Below, piece after piece: positions 12,208 to 21,989 of a DNA stretch of 64,000 nucleotides. The number at the start of each line of letters is the position of its first letter. Position 1 is the first letter of the stretch. The DNA is from Bryoerythrophyllum caledonicum (Eukaryota > Streptophyta > Bryopsida > Pottiales > Pottiaceae), in NCBI GenBank assembly GCA_963971425.1, contig OZ020526.1, positions 18,691,173-18,755,172 on the forward strand, in the 5' to 3' direction. A model generated the notes under the pieces. The model made no database searches and was not told the origin of the DNA. It saw only the letters and a program-made list of their open reading frames with translations. The translations under genes were made by a program, and so were the position numbers.

Positions 12208-12439
12208 GAAGAAGAAGAACGCCGGTCCCCGAATTTGGAGGCCGGCGTGAATAAAGTGTCCGTTCATTCCACCACTAAGTCCATGCCCACCGGGCATGGG
12301 TTAGTAGTATGGAACTACTTCCCCCTTTCGAGGGAGGACACTATGTACCCAGTAACAAGTAGCCAATATCAAAAGACCCAAGGTCCAAAAAGTCTCTTAA
12401 AGGAAGGAGGAAGTGTACGGTGAAGTTGTAAGTACAGGT
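12208..12439 (-). promoter_or_regulatory. LINE 3' UTR with RNA hairpin and (TTC)n tail
   Basis: Downstream of the TAG stop (12440-12442) the element has about 230 bp of 3' UTR. A hairpin at 12281-12299 has an 8-bp perfect stem around a 3-base loop; the equivalent in the 53-kb copy (53263-53279) keeps its stem through a paired C/G to T/A change. A second short stem (CCCT/AGGG) lies just 5' of it. The final bases are TTC repeats. LINE RTs commonly recognise 3'-end structures, so this is the likely RT-binding region. Confidence 0.7.
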
Positions 12440-15400
12440 CTATGGAGGGAGGTTCGATGCGTCAAGAAGGGGTTGGTTGTTCTCAAGTTTTCGTTTGTGT
12501 AGGAGTATCGACATAGCATGTTGAATTGCAATAGTGTTAATATTTGAAAAGGTGGTTTTGATTAAAGTGATGGGGATTTTAAATGTGTCTTCAAGGGTTG
12601 TCATTGAGGGAATGAAGGTGGTGGCTCTGGCTCCCGCGGTGATGACAATAAGGGGGTCTACTTTCCATCCTAGTGCTTGGATATCGTCAATTAGTGGTTG
12701 ATATTTATTTATTTTGTTTGTTATAGTGTCCGGAGAGAATCTATCATTACAATATGTAAATTCAATAAACTGAATAGTGAGACTAGGGTCTATGTGGTTT
12801 GGTGGGGGGTCTTTGTATGAAAGCCCTCGAACACATAGTAGGTCGGGTTTGAATCTCGCATTACATTGACATTTTCGAGTGTAACAGGTGCATGGTAATA
12901 GCCATGGCGGGACCGTATTTTCTTGTGGGTTGTCATTAAAGGTTCCGGCATTCATGAGAATGAAGCAACGGGATTTGGTTGATGATATAAGTAGTTTACG
13001 AATAGCCCATACGGCTTTGTTATGTCTTTTGACAATTAGTGAGTGAATATGGGGGTTTTGGCACTTGAGCAAGACATGTAGCCATGTGTCCGGGTCCGTA
13101 GTGTTGCAAATTGGACAGGTAATTGAAGGAAATCTTTCTATTCCAAAGAAGAGTTGTTTGCGGGCATTTCCCATGTATTGTCCGGCACGGAATTTGATTA
13201 GGCATGTGATTTGTGAATCTGTAATTGTGGGGTTTTGCCAGAAATTGTTGGACATTATGTTGTGGATATTTGGGTTGCCGGTCCATTTGTCAATATTGGG
13301 GAGATTTTCTGTGAGTTTTTCTAGGTTATTTGTAAGATCATGTTTTTTGAGGTATTTGTCTAAGAACCTTATGGGACCTTTGTCGGGAGTTTCGCTCATA
13401 GAGGGCCATTCATATCTATGAAAGTAGTATGGGGTGGCATGAGCGTGTTCATATGGGTGTTCGGCATTTTTGTGGGTTTTTTCTCTCCCTTCCTTTGCTA
13501 GTTTGTCAGCTTGTTCATTGCCGTCGATATTAGCATGAGCTCGGACTTTGTGGAGTGTAGTGATTTGTGTACGATTTTGGAGCATTTCAACCATTGATGT
13601 GAGGATAGTTTTGTCCGGGTGACTGTTGTGTAAGGTGGGGTGTTTTATGTGTGTATTAAGGAGATATAATACATTTATGCAATCTGTGAAAATGTGAGCT
13701 GGTTCGTTTGGGTATTGAGTGGTGATTATCTTAAGGGTTTTATGTATAGCCATCATTTCTGCTCTTAGAATATTTTGGAGTCCATGTAGTCTTTTACCTA
13801 ATTTAATTTGTTTGGTTGGGTTGTATATCCCATAACCGGCTTTTTCTCGGTGCCAATGTCCAGGGCTTACTTCGGTTGGTTCTTTAAAGGATCCGTCAGT
13901 ATAGTAGCAGAGGTTGGGGTCAAATTTGAGGTTGGTAGTAATTTGGTAATTGGGGAGTGGGAGGTTCATTATGGTAATTGGTAGTGCGGAGGTATTTGTG
14001 TGGGGGCTTTTGGCCCATTTTTTGTTACGGTTTACCCGGGTTGAGATAGGTGTGGGTGGGGCGATTGCGGTGTATACCTTGTTAATATTTAAATTTTTTG
14101 CTAGCAAAGTGAGATGAGTGAGGTTTTCTAGCGTACCTATTTCTCGGGTTTGGTGATGTATACATAGGATACGTAGGGTTGCTGGTTCAAGGCGTGGTGT
14201 TTGTATTTGCGGTGGAATAGTGGGTTCTGTGTAAATCATAGAATCTGCTTCAAATAATACTATGATGTGAGAGTCTGGGAATGGGCCTAAGTGTGGGTTA
14301 GAGTTCTGGTACCACTGAGTGTCGGGAGTAATAATAATGGTGATGTTGTGGTTTGGATCGTTATTTGCCGCTAGGCGTGCCCAATGTGTTGCTTGTTGTG
14401 TTTCTTCTTCGTTGTGAGGGTGTGCAAGGCCTATTCCACTCCACCTATAATCAAAAGCTTTTCCTAGAGAGCCAAAAACCTTATCACGTTCGAATGGAGA
14501 ATAGAATTTTGAAATCTTTGTGGAACATGTAACGGGGGAAGAGAAGTATGAATGTGTAATATTCAAGGATGTAATAAGGTAGTCTATGATAGGGTCGGGT
14601 AATGTATAGTGTGCATTTTTAAGGGGGTTATTTTTGGGTGTTCGATATTTATATCTTTGGTATAGCCAAACAATTTCAGTTTCAAATGTTTGAGGTGGTG
14701 GTTCAATGTTAATGGGGGTTTGTATTGTGTTTTGAAATTGGTTCCACAGCCATTGTAGTCTAGCGAGTGGTATAGTTATTAGGTGTCTACCATTATCTTC
14801 GTATATGTCGGCATTGTCTTGTTGTATTTTGATTGTATTTGTTTGTGTGAGGATGTCGGTTTCGGGGTTACATTCAGTTGTAAAGATGTTGAGGAGGGGG
14901 ATAACAAGAGGTGGCGTGACAAATCTACTATCTCGGGGTTGTGCTTGAGGGTGGTGTATTTTTATGATATTCAGGTAATAATTGTTTTGGGTTCTGAGGT
15001 AGTATTGTGTGAGGATTTCGGTGTTGTGTAAGGAAGCGTTTGGGTTGTGCCAAGGGAAAAGATTTCTTTGTGGGAACCATTTGGTGTAGGTGGTGTTATT
15101 GTGATGCCAATGGCAAAGGTATGACGTGTATTTTTTGCTTATGTTGTTAGAGTCACTATACTTTCTATGTTTGTGCGCGGTTATGTTGTTTATTGGGTGT
15201 ATGGAGGGATTTTTTAGTATATGTGGTGGGGGAGCATATGGTCGTGCATGTGATGGGTTTGGAGGGATTAGTGGAAGGTTGGTGTTAGGGTGGATGTCCC
15301 TGTGACCAATGATGTATGGTTCTTTAAGTGTGTAAGGTGGGGCGTGAATGGTGCAAGGGTATTGGCATATGGGGAGGCATGGTTGTTGACAAAATAATTG

Positions 15401-18400
15401 TTTAGCAATATTTAGTGCACTTTTTATTAACTTGTGGGGGGTACCGTAGAGTGTTTTATAGCTTTTGTCGTCCATTAGTTGTGTTCCATTTGGTAGTGTG
15501 ATTTGTTTTAGATCGGTAATATTGGCAGATAATAGTTTTTGTAGGAGTTTGTCGGATAATTGTCGGTCAAGTCTAGGGAGGTTATGTATTTCATTTGTCC
15601 AATTTTGTTCTAGCGGCGCGGGGTCTAGTAGGAAATCTTCTATTTGACTTTTTAGAAATGCTTGGCCTTCTGTTTTGAGTAGAAAAAGTGTGCGGGTAAT
15701 AGGAGACCTAAGGCAATCAAATTTTTTAAGTCTTTGGAGGTGTTGTGCACCTCCATGAATGGCAAGGATATGCCGAAGGAGTCCACTGTAGATTAGTCCT
15801 AGTCGTCCTTTGTCGTTAAGTGCATTTTGGAGTTGTTCTCCAATGCATCTTAGATAGGCATTTTTGAGGGAAAAAGCTTCTAATCCAAAAAGTTCGTGGG
15901 GGAGTTGTGTTATGATATTAGGTGTACATTTAGGGAGTCCGCATACTTTCTTTTGTAAGGCTGTGATTTTTTTGTCTAGTTTGTTTATGGCGGGCGTGGA
16001 ATAAGGGACCGCATAGAAGCTATATGCGATACCCGGACGTATAACGGTATCAATCATTTTTATTTTTTGTTTTAATGTGGCCGGGCATAGTGTAATTTCA
16101 TTACATTGTTTAATAAGTTTTGTAGTAGTAGCGTGAGTTTGAATTTTCCATTTTAACGATGGGACTAGGTTTATTCCAAGGTATATGTAGGGTTGGTTTT
16201 GGTTGAGTACCGGAATTGGTTGATTACGATATTGGATATTGGTAGCTTGGATAAGGGCTTTGAAGGCGGTAGGGTTTATTTTGGATTTGTTTGGGCATCC
16301 GGTTACGGCACATTTCTGGACCCCTAGTTCCATCCCGGTCCATAGACAAAATTTGTCTATTTTGTCTAATTGAATTTGGAGTGATTTAGGGCGTTCGGAG
16401 ATGGCCGCTAGATCGTCGGCATATGCAGCTGTGTTTATAGTGATTTTTGAGGTACCAAATGTGTAGCCATTATTACCTCTTTGAAGCCATCTCAATAAAG
16501 GTTCTAGAAAGATAATAAAGAGGTATGGACTCAATGTATCCCCTTGGATGGTGCCCCTTTGGATGGGGATAGGGCGTGTGTTACCAAAGAATTCTCCCGT
16601 GTATATAGTGGTGGATTGGGAGTAAATATTGCCAACCAGTGTGACTGCTTCTTCCGGGTATCCAAGATCACTCATAATGGCTAATAGTCGAGGATGGTCA
16701 ATGGAGCCGAATGCGTTTTTGAAGTCAATATAGAGTATGTAAATGTCTTTATTAGTAAATTTTGCATCCTCAAGAGCGGCAATAAGGGTTTGGAGTTGCC
16801 GTGTGGTGCTTCTCTCGGCTCTAAATCCTTCTTGACTTTCGTGTAATATTTGGTGTTTTTCCCCGTAGGCCGATAGTATTGATGTTAGTGTGCTAGTGTA
16901 TAATTTGTAAATGGTGTTAGCTAGGGCAATGGGACGGTGGTTAGGTAACTCGGATGGGTTACCTTTTTTGTATAATAAAATTGTTAGACTTGTTTTCCAG
17001 GATGCGGGAATGGATTTTTGTTTGTAACAGTGAAAGAAGAATAATGATAGAAGGTTATGAAATCTTGGAGGCATATTTTTTAGAATTGAGTTGGGTATAT
17101 GGTCCGGGCCGGGGGCTTTGTTGTTTCCCAAGTTTTTAAGGCACATGTTGTATGTGTCTCTGTTATAATATGTGTGGAGAGGTGTTGTTGGTTCGCCTCT
17201 TTTATCAATGGTAAATCCGTCCAAATCGTGCCACGGGTATTGCCTAGCTCCGCACGTGCATGTTAATGTGTGTTGTGGTTGGAAGTGGCATGGGGGGGTG
17301 GATGGTCTATTGTTTATGGATTGTTGAAAATGTATTTCGTTTGCGATGTCATCTGGGCTAGTTAGAATGTTGTTGTTTTGATCCAAGATGCAGTCAAGTG
17401 GCAGGTTTGTGTTGTTTTTAAAGACTTTTCTATTAATCTTTTTTGGGCTAGTTTCATATAAATGACGGTACTTCGAGATGGCTTTTTTGACGCATTCTCT
17501 TGTATATTTTGTAGTAATTTTTCGGGCTTCTTTGTTGGCAGTTTTTGCAATGGATGCAATGTCTTTTATCCATTCTTCGTGAGGGGTGTTGGGTAGTGGT
17601 GCTTGTGGGATTTGAGGATGTTGGAGGTTTTGTAGTTTGGAGAGTATGGGGTGGGATCGCCAGTTATGGTTAGTTTTAGTAATATAAATTGCTTTACGAA
17701 TAGTGTGGTATGTGATAAGATGTTGTTTCCATTTTTTGGCTAGTTTTCTCGGGAGATACCCCCCTTGTTTTGAGGTTCTAGATGTCAGTTGTGGAATCAA
17801 GGGTGCTTTACAAGTTTTTTCTATTATAGTCGAGATTTCAGTAATAAGTTTGTCAAGAGCTGTGCAAGCTTCTTGCCATTGTATGTGCGTGAGGTGTTGG
17901 TGGTTAGAGAGGACATTTGTGAGGGAGTCTATTTGTAGTGAGTGTTTTTCAAAGAACATTGTATTGAAGTTGTCAAGGTTTTCTTTTGGGATGGGGTTTA
18001 GTATTTTAATGTCATTTGAGTTGATGGTTGTGGGAGGTCTACTTATAAGGGTGTTGTGAGGTATATTGAGTTGGATTGGGAAGTGGTCCGAGTTTAAGTT
18101 AGTTGTGGTATTGGTGGTAGATGTATAACGGGTGTGGTTAGGTGTTTTAATGTAGAATCCATCGATTAGGCTAGTATGTGTGTAATTAAGTCCACCTTGA
18201 CGAGAGTATTGTGTATCGGTTGGGATTAAGCATAATTCTAGGTCCTCCGTATAATTTTTCCATTGATAGTCTACGTCGAGTGGGGGGGTAAGAACTTCTC
18301 CGTTTTGTCTTCCAATAAGGGCTATGTCACGGTTAAAGTCTCCGCATAGTACTATTGTATGGTTGGTGTGTATATTTATTTGCGAAGTGATGGAATTTTG

Positions 18401-19474
18401 GATTACCGGAATAAGCCTAAGGTCTTCTATGTGCGAAGGCATGTATAGATGGAGGATGAGCCATGGTTGGAGGGGACGATTATTAATTACAATAATTTGA
18501 AGGTATGGTGATATATTAGTTGGGGTAGGGATTTTAGTAATATTCCCTGGGAAGGCGTATGATTGGTGTATGAGCATGAGTAGGCCTCCTCTTGCCGGCG
18601 TGTATGGCCTTCTTTGTTGGATGCATCTTGTGAGAGAATGGGTATTATTAAATATAAGTTTATAATCGGGAAATGTTTTTTGGATGTATTTTGTGGATTT
18701 AGTAGCGGTTAGTTTGGTTTCTTGTATGGCAATTATGGCGGGTGGTGTGTTGGTGTAGGTGGTTAGTTTGTGGATGCATGGTAAAGCGGTGTTTAGCGTT
18801 GAGGCGTTCCATGTAGTTATGTATGTCTTTCTATTATCTATGTTGTCTTGGTTTCGGAGTGGGGGGGGAGTGAAGGCGGGTGTCGGGGTGGGGTGTGTGT
18901 AAGCGTGGATTGGTTCAGAGCATCTAAGAGCTTCAGAGATGAGATTCTGTGGGAAATAGGGGAATATTAGTTGTAGTTCATCGGGGGAAGGGGGTGAGGT
19001 TTGGCTATGGATAAAGTTATATAGTTCATTGTGTAGAGAGGTTTTGCGTTCAAAGAGGTGTCGGTTTTCCTCTAGGAATTTAGTGTATGGGTGGAGTGTA
19101 TCTATATGTCTTTCGGGGGGGTTATGTAGGGAGTTTAAGGTGTTTAGTAATATATTTGTCCAGTGAGTTGGGTTTGTGTTGGTGGAGTGTTGGTTGGTGA
19201 TATTGTTGCATTCTTCTATTGAAGGGTGGAGGGTGGTAATTATGGCGAATAGAATATGTGTGGATGGGTGGTTGTTTTTTTGAAGTATGTAGCGGGAAAT
19301 GTTAGGGTATAGGGTGGAGTAGGCTTGGTGAAGTATGTGGTTATTTTTTAGAAGTGGCGCAAAGGAAGATGCTAGGTGTTGGTATTCGGGATGTAGTTTT
19401 ATAGTGTTCGGAATGAAGTATATTTTTGATAATCTTTTGTGTGTTTTTGGGTGGTTGAGGAAGACGTTTGGCAT
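12440..19474 (-). CDS. LINE ORF: endonuclease / reverse transcriptase / RNase H polyprotein
   Basis: 2,344 codons from the first ATG in the element (19472-19474) to TAG. Domains by residue from that Met: APE-like endonuclease about 210-475 (motifs W-N, Q-E-T, R-G-G, G-D-F-N, S-D-H); reverse transcriptase about 770-1030, ending in Y-A-D-D; a conserved domain of uncertain type about 1655-1780; RNase H about 1857-1995; a Cys/His finger about 2118-2145. All expected catalytic motifs are present and no frame break was seen, so the protein may be functional. It would nick target DNA and copy its own RNA there. The reading frame stays open upstream through a 2A-like motif and the Asn/His-coding repeat to beyond 20257, but contains no ATG there. 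Confidence 0.93.
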   Translation of the reverse strand: MPNVFLNHPKTHKRLSKIYFIPNTIKLHPEYQHLASSFAPLLKNNHILHQAYSTLYPNISRYILQKNNHPSTHILFAIITTLHPSIEECNNITNQHSTNTNPTHWTNILLNTLNSLHNPPERHIDTLHPYTKFLEENRHLFERKTSLHNELYNFIHSQTSPPSPDELQLIFPYFPQNLISEALRCSEPIHAYTHPTPTPAFTPPPLRNQDNIDNRKTYITTWNASTLNTALPCIHKLTTYTNTPPAIIAIQETKLTATKSTKYIQKTFPDYKLIFNNTHSLTRCIQQRRPYTPARGGLLMLIHQSYAFPGNITKIPTPTNISPYLQIIVINNRPLQPWLILHLYMPSHIEDLRLIPVIQNSITSQINIHTNHTIVLCGDFNRDIALIGRQNGEVLTPPLDVDYQWKNYTEDLELCLIPTDTQYSRQGGLNYTHTSLIDGFYIKTPNHTRYTSTTNTTTNLNSDHFPIQLNIPHNTLISRPPTTINSNDIKILNPIPKENLDNFNTMFFEKHSLQIDSLTNVLSNHQHLTHIQWQEACTALDKLITEISTIIEKTCKAPLIPQLTSRTSKQGGYLPRKLAKKWKQHLITYHTIRKAIYITKTNHNWRSHPILSKLQNLQHPQIPQAPLPNTPHEEWIKDIASIAKTANKEARKITTKYTRECVKKAISKYRHLYETSPKKINRKVFKNNTNLPLDCILDQNNNILTSPDDIANEIHFQQSINNRPSTPPCHFQPQHTLTCTCGARQYPWHDLDGFTIDKRGEPTTPLHTYYNRDTYNMCLKNLGNNKAPGPDHIPNSILKNMPPRFHNLLSLFFFHCYKQKSIPASWKTSLTILLYKKGNPSELPNHRPIALANTIYKLYTSTLTSILSAYGEKHQILHESQEGFRAERSTTRQLQTLIAALEDAKFTNKDIYILYIDFKNAFGSIDHPRLLAIMSDLGYPEEAVTLVGNIYSQSTTIYTGEFFGNTRPIPIQRGTIQGDTLSPYLFIIFLEPLLRWLQRGNNGYTFGTSKITINTAAYADDLAAISERPKSLQIQLDKIDKFCLWTGMELGVQKCAVTGCPNKSKINPTAFKALIQATNIQYRNQPIPVLNQNQPYIYLGINLVPSLKWKIQTHATTTKLIKQCNEITLCPATLKQKIKMIDTVIRPGIAYSFYAVPYSTPAINKLDKKITALQKKVCGLPKCTPNIITQLPHELFGLEAFSLKNAYLRCIGEQLQNALNDKGRLGLIYSGLLRHILAIHGGAQHLQRLKKFDCLRSPITRTLFLLKTEGQAFLKSQIEDFLLDPAPLEQNWTNEIHNLPRLDRQLSDKLLQKLLSANITDLKQITLPNGTQLMDDKSYKTLYGTPHKLIKSALNIAKQLFCQQPCLPICQYPCTIHAPPYTLKEPYIIGHRDIHPNTNLPLIPPNPSHARPYAPPPHILKNPSIHPINNITAHKHRKYSDSNNISKKYTSYLCHWHHNNTTYTKWFPQRNLFPWHNPNASLHNTEILTQYYLRTQNNYYLNIIKIHHPQAQPRDSRFVTPPLVIPLLNIFTTECNPETDILTQTNTIKIQQDNADIYEDNGRHLITIPLARLQWLWNQFQNTIQTPINIEPPPQTFETEIVWLYQRYKYRTPKNNPLKNAHYTLPDPIIDYLITSLNITHSYFSSPVTCSTKISKFYSPFERDKVFGSLGKAFDYRWSGIGLAHPHNEEETQQATHWARLAANNDPNHNITIIITPDTQWYQNSNPHLGPFPDSHIIVLFEADSMIYTEPTIPPQIQTPRLEPATLRILCIHHQTREIGTLENLTHLTLLAKNLNINKVYTAIAPPTPISTRVNRNKKWAKSPHTNTSALPITIMNLPLPNYQITTNLKFDPNLCYYTDGSFKEPTEVSPGHWHREKAGYGIYNPTKQIKLGKRLHGLQNILRAEMMAIHKTLKIITTQYPNEPAHIFTDCINVLYLLNTHIKHPTLHNSHPDKTILTSMVEMLQNRTQITTLHKVRAHANIDGNEQADKLAKEGREKTHKNAEHPYEHAHATPYYFHRYEWPSMSETPDKGPIRFLDKYLKKHDLTNNLEKLTENLPNIDKWTGNPNIHNIMSNNFWQNPTITDSQITCLIKFRAGQYMGNARKQLFFGIERFPSITCPICNTTDPDTWLHVLLKCQNPHIHSLIVKRHNKAVWAIRKLLISSTKSRCFILMNAGTFNDNPQENTVPPWLLPCTCYTRKCQCNARFKPDLLCVRGLSYKDPPPNHIDPSLTIQFIEFTYCNDRFSPDTITNKINKYQPLIDDIQALGWKVDPLIVITAGARATTFIPSMTTLEDTFKIPITLIKTTFSNINTIAIQHAMSILLHKRKLENNQPLLDASNLPP
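13040..13130 (-). other. C-terminal Cys/His zinc finger of the LINE protein
   Basis: C-P-I-C, then a spacer containing D-T-W-L-H, then K-C and H-I-H. This matches the finger found downstream of RT/RNase H in several LINE clades, where it contributes to nucleic-acid binding. The 58-kb copy keeps the arrangement (C-S-I-C, then D-T-W-L-Q, K-C and H-I-H), though its first His is Gln. Confidence 0.7.
13480..13910 (-). other. RNase H domain of the LINE
   Basis: Carries the catalytic residues in order: Y-Y-T-D-G-S-F (near 13890-13905), R-A-E-M-M-A-I, F-T-D-C-I-N and V-R-A-H-A-N-I-D-G-N-E-x-A-D. The last, His-containing motif indicates the complete D-E-D-D type with a basic loop. It would remove template RNA during element synthesis. 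Confidence 0.88.
14140..14540 (-). other. Conserved extra domain between RT and RNase H, possibly methyltransferase-like
   Basis: The protein here shows S-P-F-E-R-D, F-G-S-L-G-x-A-F, a G-x-G-L-A-H-P-H segment, a W-A-R-L-A-A helix, then a hydrophobic strand I-I-I-T-P-D. The order recalls the PCIF1-like / N6-adenine methyltransferase layout (FGSxGS, then NPPF, then a strand with P). The expected NPPF is replaced by AHPH, so activity is doubtful. The decayed copy at 57-60 kb keeps the same motifs, including AHPH. Family assignment is a guess from pattern. Confidence 0.4.
16390..17180 (-). other. Reverse transcriptase domain of the LINE
   Basis: Shows K-A-P-G-P-D, P-A-S-W-K-T, N-H-R-P-I-A-L, the Y-I-D-F-K-N-A-F aspartate motif, Q-G-D-T-L-S-P and A-Y-A-D-D-L (near 16412-16425). 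All catalytic aspartates are intact. A thumb-like region continues to about 15900. Confidence 0.92.
18030..18850 (-). other. APE-type endonuclease domain of the LINE
   Basis: Motifs in order along the protein: T-T-W-N-A-S (near 18822), I-A-I-Q-E-T-K, A-R-G-G-L-L-M-L, L-C-G-D-F-N, then L-N-S-D-H-F-P (near 18078). These are the metal-binding and catalytic signatures of the exonuclease-endonuclease-phosphatase fold used by LINEs to nick DNA for target-primed reverse transcription. Confidence 0.9.
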
Positions 19475-19525
19475 TGGTCCTGGGTTAGTTTCTATGTCTC
19501 CAGAGAGTATAATTAATAGTTTGCA
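19475..19525 (-). promoter_or_regulatory. 2A-like ribosome-skipping motif just before the LINE ORF's first ATG
   Basis: In frame with the ORF, the encoded peptide is C-K-L-L-I-I-L-S-G-D-I-E-T-N-P-G-P, immediately followed by Met. This fits the 2A consensus (D-x-E-x-N-P-G-P preceded by a hydrophobic helix), which makes ribosomes release the chain between Gly and Pro and continue. 2A motifs are known in some non-LTR retrotransposons of animals and trypanosomes. The odd point is position: no ATG in any frame occurs in the element upstream of it, so its translation would need non-AUG initiation, readthrough from flanking sequence, or an N-terminal part missing from this copy. Confidence 0.85.
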
Positions 19526-19556
19526 GTGTGTAATGTCTATGACTGCAAGTCGATGG

Positions 19557-20238
<682 letters not shown>

Positions 20239-20249
20239 ATAAAGCCCCA
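20239..20249. repeat. LINE target-site duplication, right copy
   Basis: ATAAAGCCCCA, directly abutting the outermost unit of the CAA/TTG repeat. The repeat is therefore the true 5' end of the inserted element and not flanking host sequence. Confidence 0.9.
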
Positions 20250-20759
20250 CATATCACTTGCCATAATTGATGGATAATAATTACTTGTGCCCCTTGGTTG
20301 TAGACCTCACCTTTGTCGTCAACATTGAGGAAAGCACGGTTACGCCATTAATTAACCACTACATAGGATATCTACATGGTAAACCACTACCACCTTGTAC
20401 CATAGTTGTCTAATAAAATCAACTTCTTTACCTACTTCTTCTAAATCCTACATGTTGATCCATTTGAATTTGAACCCCAAGGTGAAGAGATGGTGGCATT
20501 TAGTTCCAGCCACATTAGGCGAAGGCCGCCTTTTTCAAAGGATGTTCCTCCCGAATTTAGTTGTCTAGGTCATAACAATTTATTGTTTAGCCATCTCACC
20601 CGACCTTGATTCTACTCTAGCTTACTCGTTCTTCTGTAATATATACAATAAAATATTGGCCTTCTATCTTGAGCTAGGAGTACAAATCAAATGCGTTTAT
20701 AAGTATCCTCAATCATCGTGGTCCATGAACATGTTGGTATTGGATAGAAGATGCACGTT
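20250..20759. other. Gene-free sequence between LINE and copia element
   Basis: The former continuation of the 11.6-12.2 kb sequence across the LINE insertion. I see no ORF of note. An ATG at 20262-20264 (minus) opens a Gln/Pro frame through the microsatellite but lies outside the LINE. Confidence 0.4.
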
Positions 20760-20764
20760 GTCTT

Positions 20765-21181
20765 TGTTGGAGTTTAGAGTTGCTCTTAGTTATTACAGTA
20801 TTGTAAATAGTTAATTGAGATAGATTTTGGGGGAAAGTAAAAGGGGAGAAAACGGAGAGAGGTAAAAGAGCCACATGTTGCACATGAGAATGGCAAAGTC
20901 AAAGGATAAAGACCAACCCACTTGCATTGACTTAGCCAAGTGAATTATTGGTTAAAAAAGTCAAGTGGATGGTGGAAAAGTCTTTGGGGCGGCCATGAGG
21001 CCCATGTAGGGTAGAAGAGACTTGGAATTTGTTCAAGAAGGCACTAAAAAGGTGCCAAATAAGTGGTATAAGTAAAGGCCTTCAAAAGTAGGCAATATCT
21101 CACTCCAAGCATTGTTTGTACTACCTTGTGTGTGTATTCTTGCTTGTACAATCATCTCTCAACTTCTTTTTATCATCAATA
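20765..21181 (+). repeat. Copia 5' LTR
   Basis: Begins TGTTGGAGTTTAGAG and ends CATCAATA. 417 bp. It pairs with 26017-26431. The end dinucleotide is TA rather than the usual CA if the flanking 5-bp duplication is read as proposed. Confidence 0.9.
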
Positions 21182-21196
21182 GGTTATAGGCCCACT
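21182..21196 (+). promoter_or_regulatory. Copia primer-binding site (degenerate)
   Basis: GGTTATAGGCCCACT directly follows the LTR and resembles the initiator-Met tRNA complement used by most copia elements, with a few mismatches. Confidence 0.5.
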
Positions 21197-21259
21197 CATG
21201 TGAGTTGTAAGCCTAGAGTTTTGTTGCAATACTTGGTTGGTGGATGTCTTGAGAGGTTT

Positions 21260-21970
21260 TTGAGTGTTCAAAGAGCAAGAGGGCTGATTTCAAGCATTAG
21301 AGATGCATAAGGGTGCACTTGGAGCTTAGTGGTGCGCAAAGGCTAATTTGAAGCTATGATGGTGTATAAGAGCTTATTTAAAGTATAGGAGTGCACAAAG
21401 GCTCATTTAGAGCATTCAAGGTGCACAACAACACATTTGAAGCACTTGAGGCGATTTGGGAAGGTACAAGGAGCTTGGAAGAGCAATGGTGATGCACATT
21501 AAAGAGTTTGGACCTTGTAAGTGTTTAGTCATAATAAATGTGCTTGTTTGCTCTCTAAAGGTACTGATTTGAGTGATTGAGGTGTTTAGTTGCACATTGG
21601 AGTCTACATGAAGCTCATTAAGGTCATTGAAGTCTATATTTGCATGTATGAGCAAAGAATGGACTGATTTGTTTGAATGAGATGCAAAGGTGTTCATTTG
21701 AGTCTAGAAGAAGAGGACTTGAGTGTTTGAGTAGTACCTTTGCACATTTGAGCTTAGAAGTGACTCATTTTATTGTACTTGCACATAAGAGGCTTGAAGG
21801 AAGAGATTTGAGTGTGTAAAGTTCTTAGTTGTCAATCAGAACCTATAAAGGAATTGATTTGAGTGTATTAGATGCGTACATGTAGGTTGGAGCCTAGAAA
21901 GGGCTCAATTGAGTGATTGAGGTGTGATAGTGCACATTAGAGGCTTAGAAGGATTGATCTTGGCCACTTG
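21260..21970 (+). repeat. Degenerate tandem repeats in the copia leader
   Basis: Units of about 50-60 bp built on GTGCACAAAGGCTCATTTGA and GATTTGAGTGTTTGAG phrases recur between LTR and gag. They carry no long ORF and form an unusually long (about 800 bp) repeated leader. Confidence 0.6.
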
Positions 21971-21989
21971 AGTGTCAATATAGCTTCAT

